64,000 bases of DNA from Formicarius rufipectus (GCA_013399695.1 VXAU01002497.1:145942-209941), one strand, 5' to 3'. Numbered from the stretch's first letter, positions 13,223 through 26,252 are shown. The notes: a model not told the origin generated them from the sequence alone. Translations and numbers: made by a program.

Positions 13223-16200
13223 CAGACAGTGACAGCAATTTGCTGATTCCTTAGGCATTGAAGACAAATGCATTAAAAAAGCATTAGAAAACATCATTGA
13301 GGGGTTGAAACAAAGCAGAAGAAAAGAATGTGAAAGGTACCTAAAGGCGTTGCAATGATAGTATTTTAAATAATTTATTTTTTTTTAAATAAGTTTCCTG
13401 GATGGCAGAAAAATAATGCAATGATACACTTGTTTGCCATGGAAATTAAAAAAAAAAAAAGATAAATTTGTCAAAACTGTTACTAACAATTTCATTAAAT
13501 GCCTCAAACATCTAAACAATTTTTTCTTTATGCATCCAACGTCATCAACATTTTAGGAATCTACACAGGGTATACCTACGTGACAAATTATGACAGTTTG
13601 GAAAAATTGAATTTAAGTAGCTAAGACTAAAGCAGAGTTTGAGACCCAGCATTACTGATTTACATAATTCTTGAACCAATAGGTAAGTGCGTTCTATTAC
13701 TATATTAATAATCTTGACGAAAATGCCTCTGATTCAAATTAAAGGATATTAAACTATCAGCAGTAAAACCTGGGTTTATTGCAGTGTTATCTGTTAATAT
13801 CTCCTTAAATACAAAAAAAAAAAAAAAAAAAAGAAATTAAACTGAAATTGCTGCTGAAGGCTGGTAGTTCCTGACTTCCAATATAATGAATACCACAGGG
13901 ACATGGATGTACAGTTTCACAAACAGTCTTTCATTTTTCAGGGAAACAAAAGAACAAGAAGTGCTGCCCTATTAGGAATAGCAGGAAAAATTTAATTCTA
14001 TGCTCCTCACGTCCAAGGGCAGTGCCTCTCCAGGCTGTTCAGAAGACATGTCATTTTCAATAAGAAAACTGCATGAATTTTTTCTAGAACTGCCAGTGGA
14101 ATGCAAGACTCTTAGAGGGAACCCGACTACTCCCCTTTGTCTTTTGGACTAGCAAGATCTCTACTTTTAAGTTCTTAACTGTCCCTAATCCAGAAGACAA
14201 AATGCAGCAGAAAGAGAAAAAAAACCCCTTCTGAATAACAAAAACATGAAAGTTCAAATCAAGTAAACAGCAACAATGAAAACTTACTTGCAAGGATTTG
14301 AGATCTTAAAAAATTGTTGCTGACACACAAAAATCTATTGCTAGGGAAGACCAGCAGACACAGAATTGCAGAGATCTCAAGCACACAGTCTCTCTATCAT
14401 ACATATTTCTTTTCATATATTAGATACACAGAAGCCAATTGGGCACCTGGCAATTTTGTCTCAGAAATCTCAGGAAGTAAAATCATTACAGCAGGTTCAG
14501 ACACTAAAACCCATGGACAACTGCAGCAAGAACTAGGGCACTTACTGTCACCTGTTGAGGTTTTAGTGAAGCAGAGCTCCTGGGAAGAGTACAATTTCTC
14601 TGGAGTTGTTAAGTGCCAGTTGCTAAGTGTTATGCTAATCTCTTTCTCCACCTCCTTCCACCGGTACCAAAATAAAAGGATCAACATTCAGGAACGGCAG
14701 TCTCCTCAGTCAGCTGCACAGTGGCAGTAGTGCTGGTCAGGAAGAAGGCAGAAAAACAGTTGAGAGTGGTGAACACCCCCTTTTAGTAGCAGCCTGTATT
14801 TATCTTGGCTTATGTTGCAACTAAACTTACAAACTAACTGAAGGCAGTTTATTTCTAGGCAGTTAAAAGGTATTTAAAAATTCTGTTATAACTAGTATAT
14901 CATTACTTATCGTTCTTTGCTCTTATTTTTACACTTGCCTGGTAAATGTCAGCATGGGAAACCTTAAGAGTTGTATAGAATTTTGTCAAAGAGTGATAAT
15001 GGAACCAAATTAAAACAAATTTTAGATTGGCTCTATTCATTAATGGGAAACATGCATTTTAGAATGATTCAAAGTGATTTCAGAAATAACCTTTGCAGAA
15101 CATAAATTATTAATTTGCAGTACCTCAGCAGATTCATTGATTTCACAAAACTATCATGATTTATAACAACGAAAAATTCAAATAACCTGCTTCTATTTTT
15201 GCTGTTTTTTACATTGCAGTCATAATTTTATTCAGCATTCAATACTGACCAATACAAGCTTTCAGAAATTACAGGGCAAGTCCTAAGTTTTGTTTAAAAT
15301 CTCATAATTTAAATCAAAGATCCCTTCTTTCTCTTGAAATGTTTTGTTGGTTTTTGTGGTTTTTTTGTTTGTTTGTTTGTTTGTTTGTTTGTTTTTAACT
15401 AGTATTAGCTCATACTTTCAGGCAGCTAGAAACAGAGACCTTTTATCTTAAAAACAAATGAAATGAGCCTAGGATGTGAAATTTTGAAAATGTCTATGTG
15501 ACTCATGCTTACTCTTGAATGTTGAATGAAATATCAGATCTGCAGTGCTAAGATGTGTATTTACTTTGCAACAAACAGCAGAAATATCCAAACAAGCAAA
15601 AACTGGTTTATAGTTTTAGGTACCACTTTGGGATGATAAAAACCAAACCAAACATATGTACACAACTCTGCAGAATCAAAGTGAAACCTTCAAAATTAAG
15701 TATACAAAAACATGATCATCTCCATAGTCATTACTACCAAGTTCACTGACATACTACAGATGGCACAAAACAGGGCAAGAAATAATTTTCCTCCCCACAG
15801 AAAACAAGTAAAATTTATTCACCCTTCTTTATTAATTGTGTGTTCTTGAGATAACCAAAAAAATTCTATGGAAGTTAAATGGTTGACAATCATCTTTTTA
15901 AATAACAAATATTATTGTATAATTAATTACTATATCATTCAATCTGAAATGTAGCAAAGACAAATTTGTGAAGTTGCATATAGCACACTTGCAAAGTCAA
16001 ATATTTTCCCCTAGCACTGGTACACTCTCATAATTTTTTTTTTTTCCTAGTGTAACTGTAATGTGAAGAAAAAAATGCTAATTGAACTCAAATGATGTAG
16101 CAAAGAAATGTTATCACATATTATAAAATTAGTGACTGACAATGGAGAAGTAATTATATCTTGATTGGTCCATAGCCAAAATCACAAGGCACAGTCTGTT

Positions 16201-19200
16201 TCACCACCTTTCCCCAGCTAGAACAAGGAATAACCATTTGTGATAACAAAAGTTATTTTCATATCATCTTAACTATTTTACATTTACACAGAACAACAGA
16301 TTTTAAAAGTATTCAACACTACACTGTTCAAACCTCTGCTAGTATAGATTTGATAAAGAAAAATACGGGGGGAAAAGTGTTTTATTCTTTGCAGGAAGAT
16401 GCATTTTTCTTCACTTATGATTTGCCATATACTATTGACAGCAATTGCGTACCATTTTAGCACTGAATTTGCGAATGCAAGGTCTGTTCAGGATGTGTTT
16501 TATCTTAAAAAGAACACTTTGCCATGATTCTTCAATAACATATTCTTCCATGATACTGAAAATATGAACTATATCACTATATTCCACACATTAATAAACA
16601 CATAAAAAATTTTAAAAAAGATGATGCACAGCACAGTGAGAAAGCCTGCTGACACCAAGTTACTCACATAATTAGGACAACTACTGGCTGCAGAGAAGTG
16701 AAGAAAGACTCTACAAAACCATCATGATTATGAGTAAAACATCACCCAAAAGTGAATGAGGCTAAATCTAAAATGCAAGTAGGAAAACTCAATCCTAGTT
16801 TCACAATTAAATAGTGGATCTCAAGTTAACTATTAAAAATTTAGGACCAAGTTCATAAGTTCTCCATAGAAAAATTTCCAGGGAAAAAGTCAGCTTTCTT
16901 TTTAACAGTAATCCACAATGCTAATCAAATATTAAGAAATATGAGGATGATTTACAGAAGAAAAAAAGAAAGAGCTAGAATAATATGTTTTCTGAACTCA
17001 TGGGTATTGTGGATTTTATACAACTATGATTTTCAGTTCTAGTTCCCTTTCTTAAAAAGAATAATAGAAGGTAGGAGAACAACAAAGAAAAATGAAAAAT
17101 ATCCTCAAAGTTGTATAAAACTACACTAAACAATCATATGGAGAGAAGTCAAATGAGTTAAGACAGATATATCATAGTATGTAATAAATACAAGGCATGT
17201 AGAGGATAGATAATGACTCATTATTCTCAGCTTTCAAGAATGAAGGATTATGAAGTGAGACTTGTAGGAACCTGATTTCAAACAAATATAAGTAGATGAT
17301 ACATGCAGTTGGCCTAAAAAGAACAACTAAAAAAATTGCTATGGATACATAAAGTTTATGTGTATTCAACAGATAAAATTGAAGATGAAAGAGGAGAGAT
17401 TCAATGATGTTTATAAAGTACATAGATACCATATCTGGTATCTGAGAACAACTAAAGGCTCAGAAAATAATAGAAAAAGTTTCATATGTACCTGCCCTAT
17501 TTATACATTTCTTCCCTAAATATTTGTTTATGAACACTTGGGGGCACAAGATATTGAGCAATTTGAATTTTCTGGTGTTGACAGAAGTGAAAACTACAAG
17601 AAACATTTTTTTTCATGCTAAAGTAGTAACATCTGATGAACTCTAAACATACTTACAATTACTACCATCTTTAGCTGTATACCTAAGGTCAAGCTTTGGA
17701 AAAAAGGCATTCTGCCTTGAATACATCTTTCCCTCTTTCATTCTCTTCTCTTCTCTTCAGTAATTTTTAATAACGTCCTTAAAGTATTTGAGTAGAATAC
17801 ATGAGATATAAAACATACAAGATAATATTCAGAAATTTAAGGAAAGAATGTGTCTAATGCAAAACATAAAATTAGTTTGGTCTTAAACTGCACTGTTAGA
17901 AATATTGTCACTTGTTATATCTGCAAAAAAATCTCAGAAAGCAAGGATCACCACGCCTGGCAAAGCCTTAACATTCTGAATGTGAGAAATGACTGATTTC
18001 TCATCTTAGTTTTAATTTTATTTGTGTTATTAAGTCCCTTAATTTTCTGTTCTTAAGCCAATATACTGTAGAAATACATTTATGAAATCAATATATTTCC
18101 ACAAAACAATTTATCTATGTAGAATTAGCTATTCATCATTATAAATGGCCAGAAATTTTCTACCTGACCTTTCTCAAGGTGTTACCTGGTGTAGTTGAAT
18201 AAATATTTTTACAATACATAATGAAATTACTGTAAAAGAACACAGACTAGCAAGATCAATTGACAGTAAATAGTGAAAATAAATAATTGGCTAATCTCAT
18301 TTTCTTCTCACGTTTTTACGCAGTTCACTGGTCATCATATGGAAGGCCTTTCTGTTGTTAAAAACAACACTCACTTACTTCATGTTTCTTAATCTTTTCT
18401 AAGTAAGACAAGAATTCTTATGGTTCTCCACTGTAAAAACTCATTCCAGGTCTTTTCCAATACTATATATTACATATACTGTGTAGTTTTACAGTTTTAA
18501 CATGGAAATGATTTGACTCATTCAAGGAACAATCACTGAAGAAAGAATATTTGAAAAAAAAGTTAATATCAAGCACTCAGCACTCTTCATTTATTACATT
18601 TTTCAACAAATAACATTCTGCCACTTTTAGCAACTCTACACACACCACAATGGCCTTGAAAATATATGGTACACTTTACTAGAAAAATTATAAACACTAT
18701 CATAGAAAATGGTAGCATAATATTTAAAAATCCACTGGGCCTGAAACAAAGCATACTAGGCATCTTTGTTTTTATTTCCTTCTTAAAAAGAATTTTAAAT
18801 GTGTCAGTATTGACAGAGGAGACATTTCACTGTTGTCAGGGAAAATTTGTTTCTTCATAATTGTTTGCACATCATATCTACTTTTTTACATTTGCAGAAG
18901 TTGCTCCCCGGAAAGAGCCTCATTTTCAGTGTAATGGTGGCTGTCCCATTCTTGTCACTCTCACCAACACATATACAGGTGGTCCATTTGATGCATCTCC
19001 AGTAACCATTCCTATCTCTCAGGCAAAGGATACAGCATCACCCTGTGAGAGGGTACCTGGCAGGACTCCTTCCCCATCTGGAACACATGTACACATGTAC
19101 AGTCTCCCCACCTGCCTCAGCAAGTAAGAAGTTTCTAGGAGCATGTAATGCCAGTTCCTTGATAACATTTTACCTCCTCTTTATCTCTCTTATCCCACGA

Positions 19201-21116
19201 GTAAGTGCACAGGAACCTGTTTCAGGAAGACTGGAAATCAAAGGTCTGAATCACACAGTTCAGGATAATGGAGAAAAAAAACTTTCTAAAGCCCATTATG
19301 CATCCCTATTTTGTCCACTGTGTGTCAATGCATTACATAACATGAGCCACTTTCTGAGAGCTATTGGCACAAAATTTCTTTATTCAGGTTTCCATTAGCA
19401 GACTGTGACGACTGAACAATATTGGTTTGACTCTTCCTCTGCCTCAGTGGATATGTTAAAACATTATCCTGAAAGATTTTCATTTTATCTTTTTCTAAAT
19501 AGACATTTTCTGAACTACACTCCTTAAAATCTTTCTCATGCATTAGCCCACTATAATACTTATTATGTTTTTCTTCCCCCTACACTTGAAGTGTTTAGGA
19601 AAAATAGTGTTTCCATTTTTTTACAGAGAAACTAGAACGAATTATATCAATTAAATGAAACTAAATTAATCTCAAATTTAGAAATACTTTTGCATATGCA
19701 ATATTTAAAGTTATTCCGTGCAAAGCAAGTCTCCTTGTTGTTTGCTTACAATGCATTGAATTGGATGAAAGCATTTTATTGCTGTTCCCCTTTTTTCCTT
19801 GCATCTTCCTTTCCAAGAAAATCTAAAACATAACAAAGGGTGATCACTCAGAGGTTTTAATACATGAGAAATCAGAGAAAATTATAAGACCTATTATCTA
19901 TGCTATTTCTATAGGATAGCATTGATTTTCGTGGTTCACACTGTAGTGATCAGCATAATTTTTTCTTTGAAACAACAGCTTATGTACAAAACTTTAATTG
20001 CCACAGAGAAATATTTTGCTGGTTTTCATGGGCAAATACATTTTTGCTAGAGAACCTATTTAGACTGAAAATCTGAATAGAAATCCAAGCCTTTTTACTG
20101 TAAATTAATTATTAGTGCTATTATAAAAGAGAGTAAAATATTGATCCTTGGCACTTAGAGTTCATGCAAGAGGGATGAACAAAAACTAGTTTATCTAATT
20201 TTTTAATCTAGTCAAAACTCATCTTCAATAAATAGCTTTTTCTTCTTCTAAGACTTCTCACACTGTTTCAAACTAATTCAGGCACCGAAGGGTTTAATTA
20301 ATGTTGACTACTGTATAGCAAAGTAGTTCATAAGAAAACAGAGGTTATTTTACAAATTAATAAACCTTAATTTTCTACATATTTTTCTTCAACATCTCCA
20401 CAGTAACCATCCCTTCCTGGATCAGAGCCTGTGTCTCCCACACCTAGTTTTCTGGCTCACTTCAGTCTCTCCTTTCTCCACTGACCATGTCTCCCCTGGG
20501 GAGGCAAGCTGTGTAAGTGGTGGGGCAAGGCAGCTGCCCTATGCCAGCTAATCAGATGGCTGACTAAATACGTGACAGCCTGACCTGGCATTAGGCTGCA
20601 CAAAAGTGATGTTATACTCTTGCTGCACACCTTAGCTCATCTGGTATCATGATAGAACTTCTGCAAAACATTTATCAACATATGAATTCCCTGACTGCAA
20701 GCACCTAAATTGTCTAAAGGGCTTCACTATATTTGTCTGTCACATTGAGTTTTTGAGTTCATTCTGGAAGGTACAAGAGTGGGGAGAACACTCTGAAAAT
20801 CAGTATTGTTGCAATCCTGTAAGTAGTTTTAGAAAAGTCAGATAAAATGAGACTCAGCCATACGAAACAAAACAAAAATGAAAAAAATACACCTGTGAAA
20901 TCAGAATGATAAATTTTGTACCAGCAATTTTTTTTCAGTGTATGAATAATGGCATACATGATAAAAACCCACTTATTGGTAGGTAAATACATGTGGTCAG
21001 CCATCTGAAATATTCACATATCATTTTTAATGTCTGATAAACACACAATGTGATGAATTAGGATTATAAAGAAATACTCAAAACCTAAACATGTTCAGTT
21101 TATACTACAAGGTTGA
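13223..21116. other. AT-rich non-coding DNA
   Basis: About 7.9 kb without a supportable gene. It holds an A run at about 13812-13831, a (GTTT)n tract at 15361-15396, and the window's longest gap-free ATG-initiated open frame outside repeats (14314-14730, 138 codons), which I judge to be chance. A locally GC-richer stretch lies at about 20400-20660 and is not recognised. Confidence 0.55.
15355..15397. repeat. (GTTT)n microsatellite
   Basis: Seven or more tandem gttt units after a T run. A simple repeat that would be expected to be length-polymorphic. Confidence 0.9.
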
Positions 21117-21470
21117 GGGGGCCCTGTGCAAGAAACAGTTGAGGCAGCAAATGGTTTGGAAACTTCTGTTTGCTGAAGAAACTTGCTGTCGCTAACAGAA
21201 ATATATGTTGAGAGAATCACTCTGTCTTTCCCTCAGAAGCTGTTTCTTGGCTTGGCTAGATAAGAAACATTCTTTTGCCCTCAAGTGGGGAAAAGGAAGA
21301 GGAGGAGGGAAAAGGTATAGCTCATAAAAGCAGCACTGCACAGGTCAGAAAGCCCCTTGATATATATAGCCCTGAAGACCTGCAGTCTGTGTGTGTGTTT
21401 TTGCCACCCAGCTGTGAGTTCTGACAGCTGTGTGCTATTCCTGAAACAAACTTCTTTCTTGCTTAAAAGT
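21117..21470 (+). mobile_element. Possible old LTR (solo), uncertain
   Basis: This stretch differs in texture from its flanks. It has G/C-rich patches, a TATA-like ctcataaaagcagc at about 21322, a second tatatatag at 21361-21369, and cctgaaacaaacttctttct about 110 bases downstream, which resembles a decayed AATAAA polyadenylation region. That order (upstream region, TATA, transcribed part, polyadenylation signal) is what an LTR shows. I cannot define TG...CA ends or a target-site duplication, and I see no internal retroviral genes. It could equally be an ordinary regulatory region or another old repeat. Confidence 0.28.
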
Positions 21471-22009
21471 CCATGGTTTAGCTCTGTAATTACCTGCATG
21501 AACATTGAAGCTTGGAATATATACAGTAATTTATCTATGTTTGCAGAGTAAATGACTGAATAACTTTAAGTAACAGGACTCACTCATGTTAATGGACACT
21601 AAATCAGATGCCAATTATGATACTATAAATGGCAACATCATTAACCCTGTTAATTCTTTCATTGGTAAAGGAAGGGCAAATGAAGGTATGTATCATATTA
21701 AAAAGAATTATACAAGTTTGTCTTGCAGACTGTGCCTTAGGGACAGCTTGTATGATAGATGATAGAGCTGAAGAGGGAGGGACAACATTTTAATCACCCT
21801 AATTCTTAATTTTAAGGAATTATAAAATATTACTCCTACATTGAAAGTTAAAATAAATTGGTATCCAAAATTTTCTTCTCTCTCATTAGAAGTCTTACTA
21901 GTTGATCTGTCTATTAAGGGGACAAGCAGACTCATTCAAGAAAAATCCTGTTTGTCCCAAAGAGAACAAAATGCCTCCCACAAGAAAAGATCAGGTTCAT
22001 CACCCCCTG

Positions 22010-23470
22010 AAGAACCTGAGCATACATAAATCTATGTTATCTGAAAAAAAACACATCTCAGAGTCCTGAGGGAATTCGCTGATGAAGTTGCCAAGCCACT
22101 CTCTATGATATTTGAAAAGTCATAGCAGTTGGGTGAAGTCCCAGGTGACTGGAAGAAGGGAAACTTTGTACCTCTCTTGAGAAAGAGTAGAAAGGAGAAC
22201 CCTGGTAACTACCACCCTGTCAATCTTACCTCTGTGTCTGGGAAGATCATGGAGCAGATCTTCTTGGAAGTTATGCTAAGGCACATGGAGGACAGAGATG
22301 TGATTTGAAACAGCCAGTATGGCTTCACCAAGGGTCTGACCAACCTTGTAGCATTCTGTAATGGAGTGGGATGGGCTGCAGATTTTATCTGGACTTATCT
22401 AAAACATTTGATGTGGTCCCCCAACAGCATCCTTCTCTCTAAATGGGAGGCAGATAGGTTTGATGAGTGGACTGCTAGGTGAGTAAAAAATCCAGAGGGT
22501 GAGGGTCAATGGCTCAGAATCCCAATTGACATCAATGACAAGTGGTGTCCCTCAGGGGTCTGTATTGAGACCAGTGCTATGTAGTATCTTCATTACTGAC
22601 ACAGATGAAGGGATTGAGTGCACCCTCAGCAAATTTGTATATGACACTAAGAGGAATGGTGCAGTTGTCACACCTGCTGTTGACATATCTGAAGGACAGA
22701 ATCCCATCCAGAGGAATCTGGACTAACTCGAGAAACAGGCACATGGGAATCTCATGTGGTTTGATATGAACAAGTAATGGTGATACTGCATAGTACTGGT
22801 CTCAATACAGACCCCTGAGGGACACCACTTGTCAAGTGCAAGGTGCTGCACATGGGTCAGGCTAACCCTCAGTATAAATATAGGCTGAGGGACTAACAGA
22901 TCAAGAGCAGCCCTGACCAAAAGGACTTGGTGATAAAGCTGGATGAGAGCCTGGACCCAGGCTGGCAATGTGCATTCACAGCCAATGGTATCCTGGACTG
23001 CATCAAAACCAGTATGGCCAACAGGAAATGATTCTGCCCCTCTGCTCTGCTCTGGTGAGACCTCACCAGGGTTCTGCATCCAGCTCAGGGTACCAGCACA
23101 GGAAGGACACTGACCTTCCAACAGGTGTTGGAGCAAGTCTAGAGGAGGGATAGCAAGTTGATTAGAGGGATGATGTACATCTACTATAAGGAAAGGTTAA
23201 GAGGATTGGGATTGTTCAACCTGGAAAAGAGAAGGCTTAGGGTTACCCAATTGTGGTCTTCCAGTAGATGAAGGGAGCCTACAAGAAAACTGGAGAGGGA
23301 CTTTTGACAAGGGCATGCAGCGACAGGACAAAGGGAACTGGTTTCAGACTGAAGGAAGGTAGGTTTAGACCAGATATTAGGAAAAAAAATCTTTACTGTA
23401 AGTGTAGTGAGGCACTGGAACAGGTTCCCTAGAGAAGCTGTGGATGCCCTATCCCTGGAAGTATCCTCTG
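22010..23470 (+). mobile_element. CR1 LINE, long sense ORF2 remnant
   Basis: The longest CR1 in the window. Translation in shifting frames shows RVLRELADEVAKPLSMIFEK, then WKKGNFVPLLRKS, NPGNYHPVNLTSVSGKIMEQ, QYGFTKG and TSGVPQGSVLRPVL. The block FVYDTK stands where CR1 has FADDTK, so the first catalytic aspartate of that motif is lost. Several stop codons and frame shifts interrupt the frame. The copy runs on through the C-terminal part of ORF2 and stops near 23470 at ctatccctggaagtatcct, without the terminal CR1 repeat, so its 3' end is missing or overwritten. At 22773-22834 it carries an inverted copy of 22536-22597, described separately. Confidence 0.93.
22536..22834. repeat. 62-base inverted duplication inside CR1
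   Basis: The segment 22536-22597 (start tgacaagtggtgtccctcag) recurs in reverse complement at 22773-22834. By eye 58 of 62 positions match, and 40 consecutive positions (22536-22575 against 22795-22834) match perfectly. The second copy interrupts the CR1 sequence between gaacaag and aagtgcaaggtgctgcac, which are adjacent in other CR1 copies. It is therefore an inserted inverted copy, not part of the element's design. Template switching during replication is the likeliest cause; a foldback artefact in library or assembly is possible. Confidence 0.9.
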
Positions 23471-25249
23471 CAAGGTGAGTGAAGAAAGAAGAATTGTCTG
23501 TTCTTTTGAATCTATAACAGCAGAGGCAGATAAGACACAATGGTGGCATAGTAAAAACAGAAAATGCTTGAAAGACTACAGAGGATAGAATGTAATGAAC
23601 CCTAGTCTCTCCACAAACAGTACGGACGTTGAAGAGTGAGGCACCCAATCAATCTCAAAATTTAAGTCTGAAACCCCTAAGTCCCAGGTAAAGGTCTTCT
23701 CTGGATTCTTGTCTGGAAAAAAAGAATGCGATGCTCTGTGTTACCAACAGTAAGAGATCAGCTAGAGAGGCAATGTTGTAATGCTAGCCCTAATAAAGTC
23801 TTCAACAAATTTCTAAGACACTGGCACTTTATTTGTTTTTGGAAGTAACCCATTCTGTCAAGAGATACCTTTTCTTCTGTGAAGAATAAAGAATGAGAAT
23901 ACAGAGTTTTTACAAGGGAGAGACAACAATATTCTCTGTTATTAATTTTCAGGGAAAAAAAAGGTGTTTTGAAGTATGACAAAGTTTTTCACACTTACCC
24001 AGTATGCATCTGATACCTCTATACTCTGAGCCCACTCATTATCACTGGGCAACTAACCTCTCAGGATGCTCAAATCCACTATTATTAAACATAGGTTTAA
24101 AACCAAAACAAAAACCCCACACCAGGCAGGCAACCACAAATACTCTGTCACAACGCAATTTCTTCATTAATTGTTAGGTAGAGGATTAATTTTGAGATCA
24201 GATTTATTATAGTCATAGATGTAAAAGTTCTTAAGGGTTCTACAAAAATAAACTGGTAAGTAAATGTGTTTATCCATTATTGCAAGCTGTTTGACTCTGT
24301 CATTGTGCAGAACTTTTTGTCCATGAACAACCTTTAGTGTCAAGAAGAATCAATAGTCTATCTACCTCTCTGTCTATCTATCTCAGGAAAAATTATTTCA
24401 TGCATGAATTCCAGAATTACTAGCTAGAAATATTGTTACGTAAAGTTAACAAAAGTTAGCCTAAAGTCTTAGAGGGGATTCTACATATATGTATAGTTCA
24501 GGTTATCAGTCAGGAAAATAATGTGTAAATAACCACAGGACATGTATTTGTGAGTTTGCTAATTGTAATGCTCACTTCTCTGTATAGCTCTACACTTCAT
24601 AGCATGTTCAAATAATAAAACAAACCTGAATGCACAGAAAAAGAGGTAATATCTGTTCTTTCATCGTTGTGTGTCATGATGGAGAACCTGATTATCAAAC
24701 TGGTGTCAAATCAAAGTGAAAAGGACTTGAATTAACAACCTTACAAAAAAACCAAACCAAAACAAAAACACCTCCCTGAGCTATTCACAATACTTAAACT
24801 AATGGTGCATCACACTGTAAGAATCCTTCCTTCTTCCTCGTCCAGTGATAATAACTAGTAAGAGGCTTTCAAAACTGTAGTTAGCACTGAATGCACTGGT
24901 TGTTAAAATGGTGTAATAACTATGGCTTTTTTTTCTCATAATTGTTGAGGTGTCATTCAATTGTTACAAAATGAACAATAAGTCAAGTTTTTTTAAACAA
25001 AACATTCAAAAGTACAAATCATAAAATGAGCTTCTGGGCATTTTACCTGAAAATGCACTATTCTCAGCTGCAATCCAATCAACATCACTCTGAAGATGAT
25101 CCACGCAATTTACAAATGACAGAGCAATGCAGCAGAAACTTTTGAGGGAATGTGATCTTATTTTGTAGGAACAGAGAATAACTAATCTTAGAAATTCAAA
25201 TATTTAAATTAAGCAAAGTATTCTTTAACTTAATTGAGTATTACTTTGC
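23471..25249. other. AT-rich non-coding DNA
   Basis: About 1.8 kb between the CR1 and the LTR. I recognise no gene or repeat apart from short tetranucleotide-like ctat units near 24355-24385. Confidence 0.55.
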
Positions 25250-25724
25250 TGTCATGGAGAAATAGCCTGTGGGAATGGATTAAGAATATAACTGATAATA
25301 CCTTGAAATGATGCAGAATGTAACTGATAAGACCTTGAACTGAGGCTTTAATATTGTGTAAAATGTATGTTTACCTTTGCCATGTGTCCCCCTCCGGAAT
25401 CCATGTCTTCCCTTTCGCAGAATCCATTTGTACCACTTCCCCGAAACCATGTGCTTCCCAGAGAGGCTTTGTGACCCCTCCCCCAGGGTACAGAGGGGCG
25501 TGTCCCACCTTGCTACCTGAAACCTTTCCCTGCCTATATGTTAATCCCCTCATCCCTGTTGGCCCAAAGCCACACAATACCTTTTCCCCCACTGGAGAAT
25601 CTGAACCCCCTCCAAGGGACTATAAAAAATCCCTTCTTCCTGAATAAAGTCACTCTCTCTCTGCTCGCACCCTCTCCAAGCTGCTGTGGTGTCTTTGTCC
25701 TCTGCCCAGGGTTCAGGCACCACG
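25250..25724 (+). mobile_element. Probable endogenous retrovirus LTR
   Basis: The segment begins with candidate TG ends (tgtcatgg at 25250 or tgtgggaatgg at 25268). It becomes C-rich and ends in a U5-like region (tgctgtggtgtctttgtcct). A TATA box (tataaaaaat, 25621-25630) is followed at 25643-25648 by AATAAA, so promoter and polyadenylation signal lie close together as in several retroviral LTR types. A CT-rich R/U5-like tract follows. The 3' boundary is uncertain: caggca near 25720 could be the CA end, but I cannot identify a primer-binding site or a target-site duplication. No gag, pol or env frame is visible next to it, so it is probably a solo LTR, or a provirus whose interior lies in the assembly gap. 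Confidence 0.62.
25621..25648 (+). promoter_or_regulatory. LTR TATA box and AATAAA signal
   Basis: tataaaaaat at 25621-25630 and aataaa at 25643-25648, embedded in the LTR-like segment. Their spacing suggests that the polyadenylation signal lies at or just before the start of the R region. Whether either is still used cannot be told from sequence. Confidence 0.5.
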
Positions 25725-26077
25725 TGGCCGGGGGGGGAACCAGGGGAGAGCACGCACTCCTCTCCTAGATGCATGGACTAAAAGCCTAGCCTAGGAGAAT
25801 AATATCATACCACTGTGGCCATCCCACCACCCAACACTCCAACGAGGCTCAACAGTCACACATATCCAAACCCGGATAATAGCCCAGTTATCAAGAAAGA
25901 CAAAGTGGACAGAATCGACTGAAGAAGAGTAAAAAATATTATTTTCCTTTCACTGAGAATAATAGAATTCCAAGGCAATAAACTAATAAACTGTCCTACT
26001 TAACAAAGCAAACAAATGAACAAACAAACAAACAAACAAACAAACAGACAAACAAACCCTTCCACTGACATCTTTGT
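25725..26077. repeat. 353-base block, first copy of a direct duplication
   Basis: This block (from tggccggggggggaaccagg to tgacatctttgt) is repeated in the same orientation at 26940-27292 with a constant offset of 1215 bases. Reading the two side by side I see one difference, a at 25809 against c at 27024. It includes an (AACA)n microsatellite at about 26009-26057. The near identity and the gap between the copies suggest an assembly duplication, although a real recent tandem duplication is possible. Confidence 0.93.
26009..26057. repeat. (AACA)n microsatellite
   Basis: Tandem aaca units with one gaca variant. The same tract appears at 27224-27272 in the second copy of the duplicated block. 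Confidence 0.9.
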
Positions 26078-26252
26078 TTTTCAGGTATTTCCCATCACTG
26101 AAACATGGGATCATCAGAAATTGACTATATGAACACGGGAACTCATGCAAATTGACAGAGGTTAGTAGTGTTTCTTAGAGAATGATACACCCAACTGAAG
26201 TAACTGTGCCAAACATAATTCCTTATTAAAGAAAGAAGGAAAAAAAATAAGC

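Noticed and set aside
14314..14730. 138-codon open frame on the plus strand, overlapped by a 96-codon minus-strand frame
   Set aside because: No domain, no splice or promoter context, and open frames on both strands of a less AT-rich stretch. A frame of this length is plausible by chance in 64 kb.
15361..15396. Regularly spaced tandem repeats considered as CRISPR or satellite
   Set aside because: A simple tetranucleotide microsatellite; no repeat-spacer structure exists anywhere in the window.
16640..16780. Possible CR1 reverse transcriptase remnant (gctgacaccaagtt...)
   Set aside because: Only about 15 bases resemble CR1; the rest does not line up with a CR1 order.
18861..19127. Possible exon after a pyrimidine tract and CAG (about 18870-18898), open for about 75 codons
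   Set aside because: The acceptor-like tract is common in AT-rich introns. The peptide (EVAPRKEPHFQCNGGCPILV...) matches no family I know, and no matching donor or neighbouring exon is apparent.
23184..23648. 154-codon minus-strand open frame
   Set aside because: It is the antisense of the CR1 3' region plus flank. CR1 antisense is naturally poor in stops, so this is a shadow frame.
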